Of a stretch of 64,000 nt of DNA, positions 8,388-16,806 are shown piece by piece. Every line of letters starts with the position of its first letter. Within the stretch, counting starts at the first letter, position 1. The DNA is from DASZBX01 sp035943635 (lineage in GTDB: Bacteria; Actinomycetota; Actinomycetes; Streptomycetales; Catenulisporaceae), in contig DASZBX010000109.1 in NCBI GenBank assembly GCA_035943635.1, positions 62,001-126,000 of the forward strand, given 5' to 3'. Under the pieces are notes generated by a model. The model was not told the DNA's origin and searched no databases. It saw only the letters and a list, made by a program, of their open reading frames with translations. A program made the position numbers and the translations under genes.

Positions 8388-8426
8388 GCGGCCGGGCGCC
8401 CGACTCCACGTCGGGCGCCCGGCCGC
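8388..8426. terminator. Bidirectional hairpin between convergent transglutaminase genes
   Basis: A perfect 17-bp stem, GCGGCCGGGCGCCCGAC (8388-8404) paired with 8410-8426, closed by a five-base loop. It lies between the stop at 8365 and the opposing stop at 8447. There is no T-run, as is common in high-GC actinomycetes. It would serve both genes. Confidence 0.8.
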
Positions 8427-8446
8427 TGGACTGAGCCGCTCACCTC

Positions 8447-9289
8447 TCAGCCGAGCCGGGTCACCTCGACGCTGACCCCGAAGCTCTCGGCCGGCGGCCC
8501 GGAGTAGACCCCGGCCAGCGGGCGCACGTCCGCGTAGTCGCGCCCGCGGGCGAGCAGCACGTGCCGGCTGCCGACGTCGGCGAGGCTGGTCGGGTCCACC
8601 GCGACCCACTCCCCGGCCCAGAACTCCACCCACGCGTGGCTCTCCCCCGCGGTGGCCCGGCCGATCTCCGCGTCGACGACCGGGTGCAGGTAGCCGGAAA
8701 CATAGCGCGCGGGCAGGCCGGCCGAGCGCAGCAGGGCCAGGGTCACGTGCGCGAAGTCCTGGCACACGCCCTTGCCCTCGGCGCGCGCCTCGGCCGACGA
8801 GGTGTGCACGTGGGTCGCGCCGCGCTCGTAGGCCAGGGCCTCGTGCGTCCACTGGGCGGCCCGCAGGCCGGCCTCCACCGGGGAGGACTCGGCGCGCAGG
8901 AACCGGCCGATCTCGGTCAGCTCCTCCTCCGTCTGGACGTACGCCGAGGCGGTGAGCAGTTCGGCCATGGAGTCCTGGACCGCCGGGTCGGCCAGGGCGG
9001 ACCACTCGACGCCGGTCGGCCGGGGCCGGGCCTCGGAGGTGTCGACCGTGGAGGACGCCTCCACGACCAGTTCCGTGTGCGGAACGTGGATGTCGAACGC
9101 GTCGACGGTCGTGCCCCAGTAGTCCACATACCGCATCGGGCGCACGCCCGGCGTGATGGTGACCGCGGACCTCGTGGTCCGCTGCCCGTCCACGCTCGGC
9201 GGGGTCAGCCGCGCCTCGTTGTAGGACGTCCGGACCGGTTCCGCGTACTGGTACGCGGTGCGGTGCAGGATCGCGATCCGCCAGCTCAT
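8447..9289 (-). CDS. Transglutaminase-like cysteine peptidase
   Basis: A 280-residue protein with an intact catalytic triad: C176 (G-K-G-V-C-Q-D-F-A-H), H218 (E-S-H-A-W-V-E-F-W) and D232 (V-A-V-D-P-T-S). The N-terminal about 100 residues are the beta-sandwich N-domain found in this subfamily (Y-Q-Y-A-E-P-V-R-T-S-Y-N-E-A-R). The frame stays open upstream to 9913, but the ATG at 9289 is the start: homology begins there and it overlaps the alpha-E gene stop as ATGA. It is the last gene of the ATP-grasp / alpha-E / transglutaminase operon. The operon was proposed on comparative grounds to make and hydrolyse a peptide-like product; the actual substrate is unknown. Confidence 0.93.
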   Translation of the reverse strand: MSWRIAILHRTAYQYAEPVRTSYNEARLTPPSVDGQRTTRSAVTITPGVRPMRYVDYWGTTVDAFDIHVPHTELVVEASSTVDTSEARPRPTGVEWSALADPAVQDSMAELLTASAYVQTEEELTEIGRFLRAESSPVEAGLRAAQWTHEALAYERGATHVHTSSAEARAEGKGVCQDFAHVTLALLRSAGLPARYVSGYLHPVVDAEIGRATAGESHAWVEFWAGEWVAVDPTSLADVGSRHVLLARGRDYADVRPLAGVYSGPPAESFGVSVEVTRLG

Positions 9290-10230
9290 CCCACGGCCTC
9301 CTTCAGGTTCCACTGCGGTGACGGCGAACCGGCGAACATCCGTGCCGTGACTGCTTCGCTGATCGCCGACACGGCGCGCTGGAGTCCGAACAACCGGTCC
9401 GGCAGGCCGACCAGCAGGTTGGCCGAGGACAGGAACTCCAGGTCGGTCCGGGCCCGGCCGATCGCCCGGTGGGCCGGCTCGTCCAGGGACGAGCGGCCCG
9501 AGGACGGGTCCAGGCGGCTGAGCGCCCGCTCCCCGGCCTGCAGGGCGTGGAACACCGAGCGCGGGAAGAGCCGGTCCACCAGCAGGAACTCGACCACCCG
9601 GGCCGGTTCGACGCCCTGCTGGTAGGTGCGCAGGTACGCGTCGTGGGCCGAGCAGGCGTGCAGGGTGGAGGTCCAGCCCTCGCCGCCGCCGGCGCTGACC
9701 CGGGTGGCCAGCATCCGGGCGGTCATGTCGACCCGTTCCAGGCTGCGGCCCAGGACCAACATGTCGTAGCACGCATCCCGGCTCATGCTCGACTCGACGT
9801 ACCCGGCGAAGGTCGCGGCACGCTCGCGCACGTAGGAGAAGAACGGCGCGGGCCCGAAGTCCCGGGAGGCGGCGGTGCGCACCGGCAGGGCGTTGCGGGT
9901 GGAGTTCAGGCACTCCCAGATCTCCGCGGACAACGCCTCGCGGGCGCTGCGGGCGTTGCGCCAGGCCGCGTTCAGCGCGCCGACGATCGAACTGGGCAGG
10001 TCCACGTCGTAGCCGAGCAGGTCCAGCAGGGCGGCGCTGTCGCGCAGCTTCTCCGCCTCCTCGTGCGCGATGCCCATCACGCTCAGCAGGTCGAAGGTGG
10101 CCCGGCCCTCGTCGATCCCAGGGTCCTCGAGCACCTCGTGGAAGTGCACGTCGAGCAGGCGGGCGGTGCCCTCGGCCCGCTCGACGTACCGGCCGGTCCA
10201 GAAAAGCGCCTCGGCGACTCGACTCAACAT
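9286..10230 (-). CDS. Alpha-E domain protein (DUF403)
   Basis: A 314-residue all-helical protein starting M-L-S-R-V-A-E-A-L-F-W-T-G-R-Y-V-E-R-A-E, the near-invariant opening of the alpha-E (DUF403) family. Glu and Arg residues repeat along the helices (S-A-E-I-W-E-C-L-N, L-G-R-S-L-E-R-V-D-M-T-A-R). Members always accompany circularly permuted ATP-grasp proteins and are predicted to work with them, perhaps as amidoligase partners. Cytoplasmic, with no signal peptide. It lies 54 bases after the ATP-grasp gene and overlaps the transglutaminase start by 4 bp. Confidence 0.93.
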   Translation of the reverse strand: MLSRVAEALFWTGRYVERAEGTARLLDVHFHEVLEDPGIDEGRATFDLLSVMGIAHEEAEKLRDSAALLDLLGYDVDLPSSIVGALNAAWRNARSAREALSAEIWECLNSTRNALPVRTAASRDFGPAPFFSYVRERAATFAGYVESSMSRDACYDMLVLGRSLERVDMTARMLATRVSAGGGEGWTSTLHACSAHDAYLRTYQQGVEPARVVEFLLVDRLFPRSVFHALQAGERALSRLDPSSGRSSLDEPAHRAIGRARTDLEFLSSANLLVGLPDRLFGLQRAVSAISEAVTARMFAGSPSPQWNLKEAVG

Positions 10231-10284
10231 TTCGGCCTCCTCACTGTCTTACCGCGGGTCGGTACTCTGCCCCGAAGGGAAGGC

Positions 10285-11847
10285 TCACTGGTTCTGCTGC
10301 TGTTGCTGCTGCGGCTGTTCCTGGTGCGGGCCGCGGTCGGGCTGGATGCCGCGCACGGCCTGGGCCGGGAACTGGGCCGGCTCCTCGTCCGGGTCCGGGG
10401 CCCGCCGGGGCCAGGGGGCCAGCACCCAGGTGTCCTTGGAACCGCCGCCCTGGCTGGAGTTGACGATCAGGCTGCCCTCGCGCATGGCCACCCGGGTCAG
10501 GCCGCCCGGCAGCACCCGGACCTGCTCGCCGTCGTTGACCGCGAACGGGCGCAGGTCGATGTGCCGGGGCAGCAGCCGGTCGCCGCACTGGGACGGCGCG
10601 GTGGACAGCAGCACCAGTTCCTGGGCGACCCAGCCGCGCGGCGCGTCGAGCACCTGCTCGCGGACCTGGGCGAGTTCCGGCTCGGTGGCCTTGGGCCCGA
10701 TCACGATGCCGTTGCCGCCGGAGCCGTCCACCGGCTTGAACACCAACTGGTCCATCCGGCCCAGGCAGTGCTCGCGCACCTCGGGGTCGTCGAGCCGGTA
10801 GGTCTCGGCGTTGGGCAGCAGCGGCTTCTCGCCGAGGTAGTACTCGATCAGGGCCGGGACGTACGTATAGGTCAGCTTGTCGTCGGCCACGCCGTTGCCG
10901 ACCGCGTTGGCGATGGTGACGTTGCCCGCGCGGGCGGCGTTGAGGATGCCCGGGCAGCCGACCACCGAGTCCGGCCGGAAGTGCACCGGGTCCAGGAAGT
11001 CGTCGTTGATCCGCCGGTAGACCACGTCGACCCGGCGCTGGCCGTTGATACTGCGCATGTACAGCACGTTGTCGCGGCACAGCAGGTCCCGGCCCTCGAC
11101 CAGTTCGATGCCCATCTTGCGGGCCAGGAACGCGTGCTCGAAGTAGGCGGAGTTGCCCACGCCCGGGGTCAGCAGCACGACCGTGGGGTGTTCGGCCCCG
11201 GCCGGCGCGCACCGGCGCAGCGCGTCCAGCAGCCGGCCCGGGTACGAGGCGACCGGCCGGACCTGCTGTTCGAGGAACAGGCCGGGGAAGACCCGGGCCA
11301 TGGTGCGCCGGTTCTCGACCACGTAGGACATGCCGGAGGGGACCTGGAGGTTGTCCTCCAGCACCCGCACGACACCGGCCTGGTCGCGGACCAGGTCGAT
11401 CCCGGCCAGGTGGATCCGCACGTCGCCGGGCGGCTGGATCCCGTGCGCCTGGCGGCACAGCCCGGCCGAGGTGGTCAGCAGGGACCGCGGCACGATGCCG
11501 TCCCGCACCGCCTGCACCGGGCCGGGCCCGTAGATGTCGGCGAGGAACGCTTCGAGCGCGCGCACCCGCTGCACGACCCCGGCCTCGATCAGGTCCCACT
11601 CGGCCGAGGGGATCAGCCGCGGGATCAGGTCCAGCGGGAAGACCCACTCCTGGCCGGAGTGGGAGAACGTGACGCCCTGGTCACGGAAGCTGCGGTCGCG
11701 AGCTTCGGCGCGGCGGACCAGATCTTCCGCGGTCAGTGTCTGAAGGGCATCGTGAAGTGCCCGCATGTGCGGATGCGGTGATCCATCCGCTCCGAACATC
11801 TCGTCGTATGCGGGACCGTCCGGATACCCGTCGAGGAGTGCTCCCAT
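10285..11847 (-). CDS. Circularly permuted type 2 ATP-grasp protein (DUF404/DUF407)
   Basis: A 520-residue protein with the family's Y-D-E-M-F near residue 13, R-A-L-E-A-F-L-A-D-I-Y-G near 92, R-V-L-E-D-N-L near 142, L-L-T-P-G-V-G-N-S-A-Y-F-E-H near 223, and K-P-V-D-G-S-G-G-N-G-I-V-I-G near 370 for ATP binding. Circularly permuted ATP-grasp enzymes are predicted peptide-bond-forming ligases. The C-terminal 35 residues are low complexity and end in a Gln run (Q-P-Q-Q-Q-Q-Q-Q-N-Q-like). First gene of the minus-strand operon, diverging from a third transglutaminase gene across about 180 bases. Confidence 0.93.
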   Translation of the reverse strand: MGALLDGYPDGPAYDEMFGADGSPHPHMRALHDALQTLTAEDLVRRAEARDRSFRDQGVTFSHSGQEWVFPLDLIPRLIPSAEWDLIEAGVVQRVRALEAFLADIYGPGPVQAVRDGIVPRSLLTTSAGLCRQAHGIQPPGDVRIHLAGIDLVRDQAGVVRVLEDNLQVPSGMSYVVENRRTMARVFPGLFLEQQVRPVASYPGRLLDALRRCAPAGAEHPTVVLLTPGVGNSAYFEHAFLARKMGIELVEGRDLLCRDNVLYMRSINGQRRVDVVYRRINDDFLDPVHFRPDSVVGCPGILNAARAGNVTIANAVGNGVADDKLTYTYVPALIEYYLGEKPLLPNAETYRLDDPEVREHCLGRMDQLVFKPVDGSGGNGIVIGPKATEPELAQVREQVLDAPRGWVAQELVLLSTAPSQCGDRLLPRHIDLRPFAVNDGEQVRVLPGGLTRVAMREGSLIVNSSQGGGSKDTWVLAPWPRRAPDPDEEPAQFPAQAVRGIQPDRGPHQEQPQQQQQQNQ

Positions 11848-12031
11848 ATGAGAAGTCCTACCAGCGGTTTGTTGCCGATACGTGTCCTGGCTGTCTTAAC
11901 TGCCCGGAAACATAACTGGTCCACGATGGAGAGACGGGATGGAGAAAGACACAGTCGTCACCCGTCGGGGCGCAGATCACAGCCCGGCCGTAGCATACCG
12001 AGAGCACGCAGCCCCTGCCCGAGGAGACGAC

Positions 12032-12976
12032 ATGATGCACTTGGTTCACGAGCGGTCACCGGCCGCAGTGGACGGCGGCCGGGACGCGGGCGGACCGGGC
12101 GTGGACGGTGCGGCGGGCGCGGTGAATCCCGCGGGCGCCCTCCCGGCCGGACTGTCTCAGGGGTCGAACCGGCTGACCTACGTGCTGCGCCAGCGGTTCA
12201 GCTACGCCTACGACGCCCCGGTGCGCGACCTGGACCACCGGCTGATCGTGGTGCCGCCCTCCCAGCACGGCGACCAGCGGCGGCTGAAGCACTCGGTCAC
12301 CGTGACCGGGGTGGACGCCCGCGCGGTCAGCCGCCGGGACGCGGCCGGGAACCTGGTCACCCGGGCCCGGGTCGCGCTCGTCCCGGAGCGGGTCGAGTTC
12401 CTGGTGGAGGCCGTGGTCGAGCGGTCCGGGCCGGGGTCCGACGAACTGCTGCCGGCGAGCGCGCTGACCGACCCGCGGATGCTGCTGCCGACCCGGCTGA
12501 CCGAGGCGGACGAGTCGCTGCGGCGGCTGGCCGGGGAACTGGCCGAGGCGGACCCGGTGGCGACCGCCGCGCGGTACTGCGACTACGTGCACGAGACGAT
12601 CACCTACGAGTTCGGCGCGACCTCGATCTTCACCACCGCGGCCGAGGCGCACGCCGGCCGGCGCGGGGTGTGCCAGGACTCCGCGCACGTGATGCTGGCC
12701 CTGTGCCGGGCCGCCGGGCGCCCGGCCCGCTACGTCTCCGGGCACCTGCTCGGCGAGGGCGGCACGCACGCCTGGGTCGAGGTGATCGTGCCGGACCCGG
12801 CCGGTGCGCGGGCCGTGGCGTTCGACCCGTGCAACGGACGGCGGGCCGGCCTGGACTACCTGACCATCGCAACCGGCCGCGACTACACCGACGTGGCCCC
12901 GACCTCGGGCACCTACACGGGCGCGGCCCAAGGCACCCTGACCGCGAGCAAGCAGGTCGACGTCGCGGCAGGTTGA
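12032..12976 (+). CDS. Transglutaminase-like cysteine peptidase (third copy)
   Basis: A 314-residue protein with a full triad: C214 (R-R-G-V-C-Q-D-S-A-H), H247 (G-T-H-A-W-V-E-V) and D265 (A-F-D-P-C-N-G). The start is the ATG at 12032 because GAGGAG lies five bases upstream; the frame itself opens at 11939 without a ribosome site. The N-terminal 45 residues are Gly/Ala-rich and variable. It is divergent from the ATP-grasp operon and closely related to the transglutaminase that ends that operon, consistent with duplication and sharing of one promoter region. Confidence 0.9.
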   Translation: MMHLVHERSPAAVDGGRDAGGPGVDGAAGAVNPAGALPAGLSQGSNRLTYVLRQRFSYAYDAPVRDLDHRLIVVPPSQHGDQRRLKHSVTVTGVDARAVSRRDAAGNLVTRARVALVPERVEFLVEAVVERSGPGSDELLPASALTDPRMLLPTRLTEADESLRRLAGELAEADPVATAARYCDYVHETITYEFGATSIFTTAAEAHAGRRGVCQDSAHVMLALCRAAGRPARYVSGHLLGEGGTHAWVEVIVPDPAGARAVAFDPCNGRRAGLDYLTIATGRDYTDVAPTSGTYTGAAQGTLTASKQVDVAAG

Positions 12977-13054
12977 ACCGGCCCTTTGCCCCCAAGAGTG
13001 ATTATACCGTGGTGAATCGTCGGAATCAGGACGATATAAACTACTGTCAGGGTC

Positions 13055-13753
13055 ATGAGGAAGACCCCGAAGAAGGCCAAGCCGCCCACCCCGGCCGCCG
13101 CGTCCGGCCCGCCCGCTCCCGCGGCGGCCGCCGGCCGGGCCCCGGGCCGGGCCGCGGCCAAGAGCGCGGCGGCCGAGAGTTCGGCGGCCGAGGGCGTGGC
13201 CGGACGCCCGGTCGAGAGCGCCGTCCGGAGCACGGTCGAGGGCACGACGCCCAAGCGGGCGCCCAAGGGCTCGATCCCGGCCCAGGCCTCGACGCTGGAG
13301 AACCACCTGGCCCGGCAGAACGAGCTCGCCGCGCCGGTGCAGAGCCTGTCCGAGATCCGGGCCGAGCTGGCCGACCTGACCGTGCGGATCGACCGCGAGC
13401 GGCAGGTGCGCTGCCTGCCCGGCCAGGACTTCGCGCTGGACTCCGCGACCGGGCGGCTGATCCGGACCGACATCGAGCGCCTGCGCCGGATCGACCCGGC
13501 GACCGTGCCGCAGTCGCAGACGATGGCCTACTTCGGCGAGCTGCGCGACGTGTGCCGGCGGCTGCTGGCCGAGGTCTGCTTCGGCGACTCCCCCGCGCGG
13601 CGCCAGTCGACCGCCCGCAACGCCTCGCAGGTCGGCCGGCAGATGCTGCCGCGCGAGCATTTCGCCTGCCTGGACGGGCCCGCGGGCGCGGCGGAGTCGG
13701 TTGACGCAGCGGGGTCGGCTGGCGCGTCGTCGACCGAATCGGACTCAGCCTGA
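13055..13753 (+). CDS. Hypothetical protein, Ala/Pro-rich N-terminus
   Basis: I do not recognise this 232-residue protein. Residues 1-75 are basic and Ala/Pro/Lys-rich (K-T-P-K-K-A-K-P-P), probably disordered. Residues 80-205 look helical and well conserved in composition, with E-I-R-A-E-L-A-D-L-T-V-R-I-D-R-E-R, a possible short coiled coil, and R-L-I-R-T-D-I-E-R-L-R-R-I-D-P. The C-terminus is a Ser/Ala/Asp linker. No signal peptide or membrane segment. AT-rich promoter-like sequence (GATATAAACT) and CAGGGTC precede the ATG. The stop overlaps the end of a small opposing reading frame by 9 bp. Confidence 0.7.
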   Translation: MRKTPKKAKPPTPAAASGPPAPAAAAGRAPGRAAAKSAAAESSAAEGVAGRPVESAVRSTVEGTTPKRAPKGSIPAQASTLENHLARQNELAAPVQSLSEIRAELADLTVRIDRERQVRCLPGQDFALDSATGRLIRTDIERLRRIDPATVPQSQTMAYFGELRDVCRRLLAEVCFGDSPARRQSTARNASQVGRQMLPREHFACLDGPAGAAESVDAAGSAGASSTESDSA

Positions 13754-13915
13754 CCGGTCACCCGGTTCGTACGGGCAGGCCGTCGGGTCCAGCGTGCTCT
13801 GGTCGTCGGGCAGGACGCCGTACCGCCAGCCGTAGGTCGGCGCGGTGTATGGGTCGGCGGCCAGGTGCGGGTGCAGCGGCACGGTGTCGTAGCGGTCGAT
13901 GCGTGCCCTGATCAC
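13745..13915 (-). CDS. Small coding-like reading frame continuing after the lipoprotein stop
   Basis: 56 codons from a GTG at 13915. It lies in exactly the same frame as the upstream lipoprotein and is separated from it only by that gene's TGA and two codons. Third positions are almost all G or C, and composition is protein-like (D-R-Y-D-T-V-P-L-H-P-H-L-A-A-D-P-Y, Y-G-W-R-Y-G-V-L-P-D-D). No ribosome site precedes the GTG. It could be a separate small protein, the tail of a longer ancestral lipoprotein cut off by a nonsense change, or a readthrough extension. No family recognised. Confidence 0.4.
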   Translation of the reverse strand: MIRARIDRYDTVPLHPHLAADPYTAPTYGWRYGVLPDDQSTLDPTACPYEPGDRSG

Positions 13916-13921
13916 CCAGAC

Positions 13922-14509
13922 TCAGGACGTGGGCGTGGCCACCGGTCCGAGCACCGTGTCGAGGTCGTGGGCCAGCGAGGTGTTGCCGAAGTCGGCCACC
14001 TGCGACGGGCTGTTGAGGTAGGGGCAGGGGCCGACCAGCGCGTTGAATCCGACCACGTTGTCGCCGTCGCCCGCCATGATGATCACCTGGTCGCCCTGGA
14101 TGCAGGAGCTGTTGGCGACGGCCGTGACCGAGTTCAGGTCGGTGCGCAGCCGGGTCACGGTCGAGGTGTCGGTGACCAGCGCCGACCCGGTCAGCACGCT
14201 GGTGTCCAGGTCGAAGCGGCACAGCACGATCCGGGTGACCGTCCCGGGCAGCAGCGCCACGGTCTGGCCCGCCTTCGCGGTCGGCAGCGCCATCCCGCTG
14301 TTGAAGCCGCCCCAGTCTGACCCTTCGGACGGACAGGTCCCGCTCTTCCAGGCCGCCAGCATCGCCTTGCCCGCGGCCGAGTCGTTCGCGCCGCCGGAAC
14401 TCGCGCCGTGGCTCGAACATCCGGCCACGGCGCCCGCGACGAGGACCAGGGCCGCGGCCGGGCCCAGTATTGCCTTGCGGGACAGGAGATCCAGGTTCAT
14501 GGGGCGCAT
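13922..14509 (-). CDS. Putative lipoprotein
   Basis: A 195-residue exported protein. With the ATG at 14509 it begins with a short basic stretch, a hydrophobic core and the lipobox V-A-G-C with acceptor C31, then a Ser/Gly linker. The mature part is small and soluble, with two further Cys pairs (T-C-P-S-E-G, L-C-R-F-D-L, S-C-I-Q-G-D, P-C-P-Y-L-N) that may form disulfides outside the cell. ATGs at 14500 and 14542 are alternatives; none has a clear ribosome site. I do not recognise the family. It is convergent with the 13055 gene. Confidence 0.75.
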   Translation of the reverse strand: MRPMNLDLLSRKAILGPAAALVLVAGAVAGCSSHGASSGGANDSAAGKAMLAAWKSGTCPSEGSDWGGFNSGMALPTAKAGQTVALLPGTVTRIVLCRFDLDTSVLTGSALVTDTSTVTRLRTDLNSVTAVANSSCIQGDQVIIMAGDGDNVVGFNALVGPCPYLNSPSQVADFGNTSLAHDLDTVLGPVATPTS

Positions 14510-14589
14510 ACTATCGACGCTTGTCCGATGTTGTGTCTCCATCCACGATCAAAAGCCGTCGGCAGGTGTAATCGCGGTGGCGGGCGCGG

Positions 14590-15225
14590 TCAGGAGGCTG
14601 GCGGCGGATAGACGCCGAGCGCCGGTACCCGGATCGGTGCAGGGAACAGATTGTCGATCTGGAACGGCGCGGGCCGGCGGTCGAACGCCGCCAGATAGAA
14701 GACGAATCCGGGACAGTCGTCGAACGGCTCCCGGTCCGCCGGGCCGTACTGCGCCCAGTCCTCGACGCCGAACACCGAGATCCAGTAGCCTCCCAATCCC
14801 AGCGAGGTCGCCGGGAAGTACCAGACCGCCGGATCGGGACTGGGCCCGGACTGCAGCCGCATGAGTTCGTGGCCCCTGGTCAGGACGGCGATCTGGTGGA
14901 AGACGGCTTCGTGGATCTTCGGCGGGGCGACGGAGGCGTTGGCCGGCCAGACGTCCCAGACGTTGATCGCCGCGTGCTTCTCGTCGCGTGCGACGAGGAA
15001 GTCGGTCACGAGCGACGCCTGCGCCGGATAGTCGATCTCGATGTCGGCGCTGCCCTCGTAGCGGGACAGATTCCGGGGCTCGCCCGCGACATCCGGGAAC
15101 TCGATCCGCAGCTGAAACCGCGCCAGCATGAGGACGCTGTCATGCAGACCGCGGTCGCCGGGGAAGTATTCGAGCGGATTGCGCGGCGACCGCCCGGCGT
15201 CGTCGTCAGTATTCGCAGAAACCAT
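14590..15225 (-). CDS. Hypothetical protein
   Basis: A 211-residue soluble protein of unknown family. The ATG at 15225 is preceded by GGAG with a six-base gap, which fixes the start although the frame opens at 15312. It is rich in aromatic and acidic residues (F-P-G-D-R-G-L-H-D-S-V-L, N-V-W-D-V-W-P-A-N, V-W-Y-F-P-A-T-S-L-G-L-G-G-Y-W). No signal peptide, membrane segment or recognisable catalytic motif. Overall it resembles a compact beta-rich domain, but that is impression only. Transcribed alone; the next gene upstream begins 124 bases away. Confidence 0.7.
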   Translation of the reverse strand: MVSANTDDDAGRSPRNPLEYFPGDRGLHDSVLMLARFQLRIEFPDVAGEPRNLSRYEGSADIEIDYPAQASLVTDFLVARDEKHAAINVWDVWPANASVAPPKIHEAVFHQIAVLTRGHELMRLQSGPSPDPAVWYFPATSLGLGGYWISVFGVEDWAQYGPADREPFDDCPGFVFYLAAFDRRPAPFQIDNLFPAPIRVPALGVYPPPAS

Positions 15226-15349
15226 GGTGCGCTCCGTTGCCGAGGGCCGGTTATAAGAGTCCTGTTCCGTGGAACATATCGCGCGCACCGACTGCCTGAC
15301 GGGAAATTGCACCGGTACTGTGCCGCGCGCGACCTGATCGCGCAGGCGC

Positions 15350-15964
15350 TCAACCGGCCCAGGACGCCTCGCGTAGCAGTGCCCGATGACCGTCCAGATA
15401 GGGCGTGAGATCGCAGACGTCTACCAACCCGATCTCGGACGGCTCCACCCCGGCCACCTCGATCACGACGCCCGGTCCGGCCGGGGTGGAGTCGGCCCAG
15501 GCGTACCAGGCGGTGCCCGACTCGCGCCTGTGGAACATCAGCTGCGCGCCGCCGACCGGCAGGGCGAGGTCGGGTGCGGGGGCGAAGTGCTCGAACCGGC
15601 GCAGCACCGGCAGCTCGTCCTCCGGAGTCAGCGCAAAAGCAGGATCGAGCGTGCCCTCGCCGTAGCGCAGGCCGCCGGTCAGGAACTCGGCCGAGCCGCG
15701 GGTGGTGTGCACCGCGGCGAGCGGGCCGGGGCCGGTGAACCCGCCGTAGACCAGGGCGATGCGTTCGGCCCGGTCCTCCAGCGCGGCCCAGCCGCCGACC
15801 GTGCAGCCGGGGGCGGGGAAGCCGGCCAGGCCGTAGACCGCGGGCAGGTCCGCGGCGATCTCGCGGACCGTGGCGTGCAGGTCGTCGACCAGGAGGTCGA
15901 GCCGGCGGCGGCGCTCGGCGAAGCCGCCGGTCGAATCCCGGCCCTGGTGCGTCCTGGCTCCCAT
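15350..15964 (-). CDS. Hypothetical protein
   Basis: A 204-residue cytoplasmic protein I do not recognise. An N-terminal helical half (R-R-R-R-L-D-L-L-V-D-D-L-H-A-T-V-R-E-I-A-A-D) is followed by a beta-rich half with R-R-E-S-G-T-A-W-Y-A-W-A-D and V-V-I-E-V-A-G-V-E-P. The ATG at 15964 was chosen because the upstream extension reads as non-coding. No ribosome site is strong. Its codon pattern matches the neighbours, so it is a resident gene rather than a recent import. Confidence 0.65.
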   Translation of the reverse strand: MGARTHQGRDSTGGFAERRRRLDLLVDDLHATVREIAADLPAVYGLAGFPAPGCTVGGWAALEDRAERIALVYGGFTGPGPLAAVHTTRGSAEFLTGGLRYGEGTLDPAFALTPEDELPVLRRFEHFAPAPDLALPVGGAQLMFHRRESGTAWYAWADSTPAGPGVVIEVAGVEPSEIGLVDVCDLTPYLDGHRALLREASWAG

Positions 15965-16206
15965 GACACACCACAGTAGCCCTTGCGCCAGAAGGGATCC
16001 GGGGTGCGAGCAGGCTCGCTGAAGCACGGCGGAGCGCGCCGCGGGCCGCCGCCGCCCCGGTGCGCCGCCTCACCCGGACGGCCGCCGGACCGCCCGGCGG
16101 CGCGATCCGTCCGCCGGGCGGCGATGAGTTCCGCTGGAACACTCGGTAGATACGGACGAGCCGCCGGCCGACCGGCCCGCGGCGCATCGACCGAGAGGAC
16201 AGAGCG

Positions 16207-16644
16207 ATGACCGACGACCGTTCCACCGAGACCCCGGCAGCCGACGAGGCCGAGGTACGCGCCGTACTCGACCGGCTCTACGCTGCCTGGCTGGACTACG
16301 ACGCCGACCGGTTCGTGGCCGACTACGCCGAGGACGCCAGTTCCATCCTGCCCGGCTCCCTGCGGGTCGGCCGGGACCAGGTGCGCGACCGGATGGCGGC
16401 GAGCTTCGCCGGGCCGCTGAAGGGTTCCAAGCCGCTCGACGAGGTGCAGAGCGTGCGGTTCATCGGCGCGCACCGGGAGGTGGCCGTGGTGGTCAGCCGC
16501 AGCTGCAGCCTGGCCGCGGGCGAGACGGCCGCGCCGGACGACCGCTGGATCTGGGCCACCTGGACCCTGGCCGAGCAGGACGGCCGCTGGCTGGTGGAGG
16601 CGTACCACAACTGCCCGACCGAGCGGCCGGTACCGGTCGGCTGA
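16207..16644 (+). CDS. SgcJ/EcaC-type SnoaL-like protein
   Basis: A 145-residue protein of the NTF2-like cone fold. It starts E-V-R-A-V-L-D-R-L-Y-A-A-W-L-D-Y-D-A-D-R-F-V-A-D-Y after a short acidic leader, and ends W-A-T-W-T-L-A-E-Q-D-G-R-W-L-V-E-A-Y-H-N, the usual hallmark of SgcJ/EcaC (DUF4440-like) proteins. Such proteins range from steroid isomerase-like enzymes to small-molecule binding proteins; none of the neighbours indicates a substrate. GAGAGGACAGAGCG precedes the ATG. Single-gene transcription unit. Confidence 0.85.
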   Translation: MTDDRSTETPAADEAEVRAVLDRLYAAWLDYDADRFVADYAEDASSILPGSLRVGRDQVRDRMAASFAGPLKGSKPLDEVQSVRFIGAHREVAVVVSRSCSLAAGETAAPDDRWIWATWTLAEQDGRWLVEAYHNCPTERPVPVG

Positions 16645-16742
16645 CCCGCGGTGGTGCACTTCGCCGGGCAGCCCGGCCTCGGCGACCGCCGGGGAGTAGG
16701 GCCGCCGGCCGCGGAACGCTCCGTGCGTTCCGCGGACGGAAA

Positions 16743-16806
16743 GCTCCTGAGCCGCGGCGGGCGGGCGGGCCGGTGCGGCAGCCCGCCCGGACCTCGGCTC
16801 AGGAGC
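16743..16806 (-). terminator. Hairpin at the end of the sugar ABC operon
   Basis: Outer stem GCTCCTGAGCCG (16743-16754) pairs with CGGCTCAGGAGC (16795-16806), and an inner GGGCGGGC / GCCCGCCC pair extends it. The stem includes the stop codon of the binding-protein gene. It probably ends transcription of the ABC operon. Confidence 0.7.

Noticed and set aside
8447..9913. A 488-residue transglutaminase with a long N-terminal extension
   Set aside because: The extension is the antisense/other-frame reading of the alpha-E gene; the ATG at 9289 overlapping the upstream stop is the real start.
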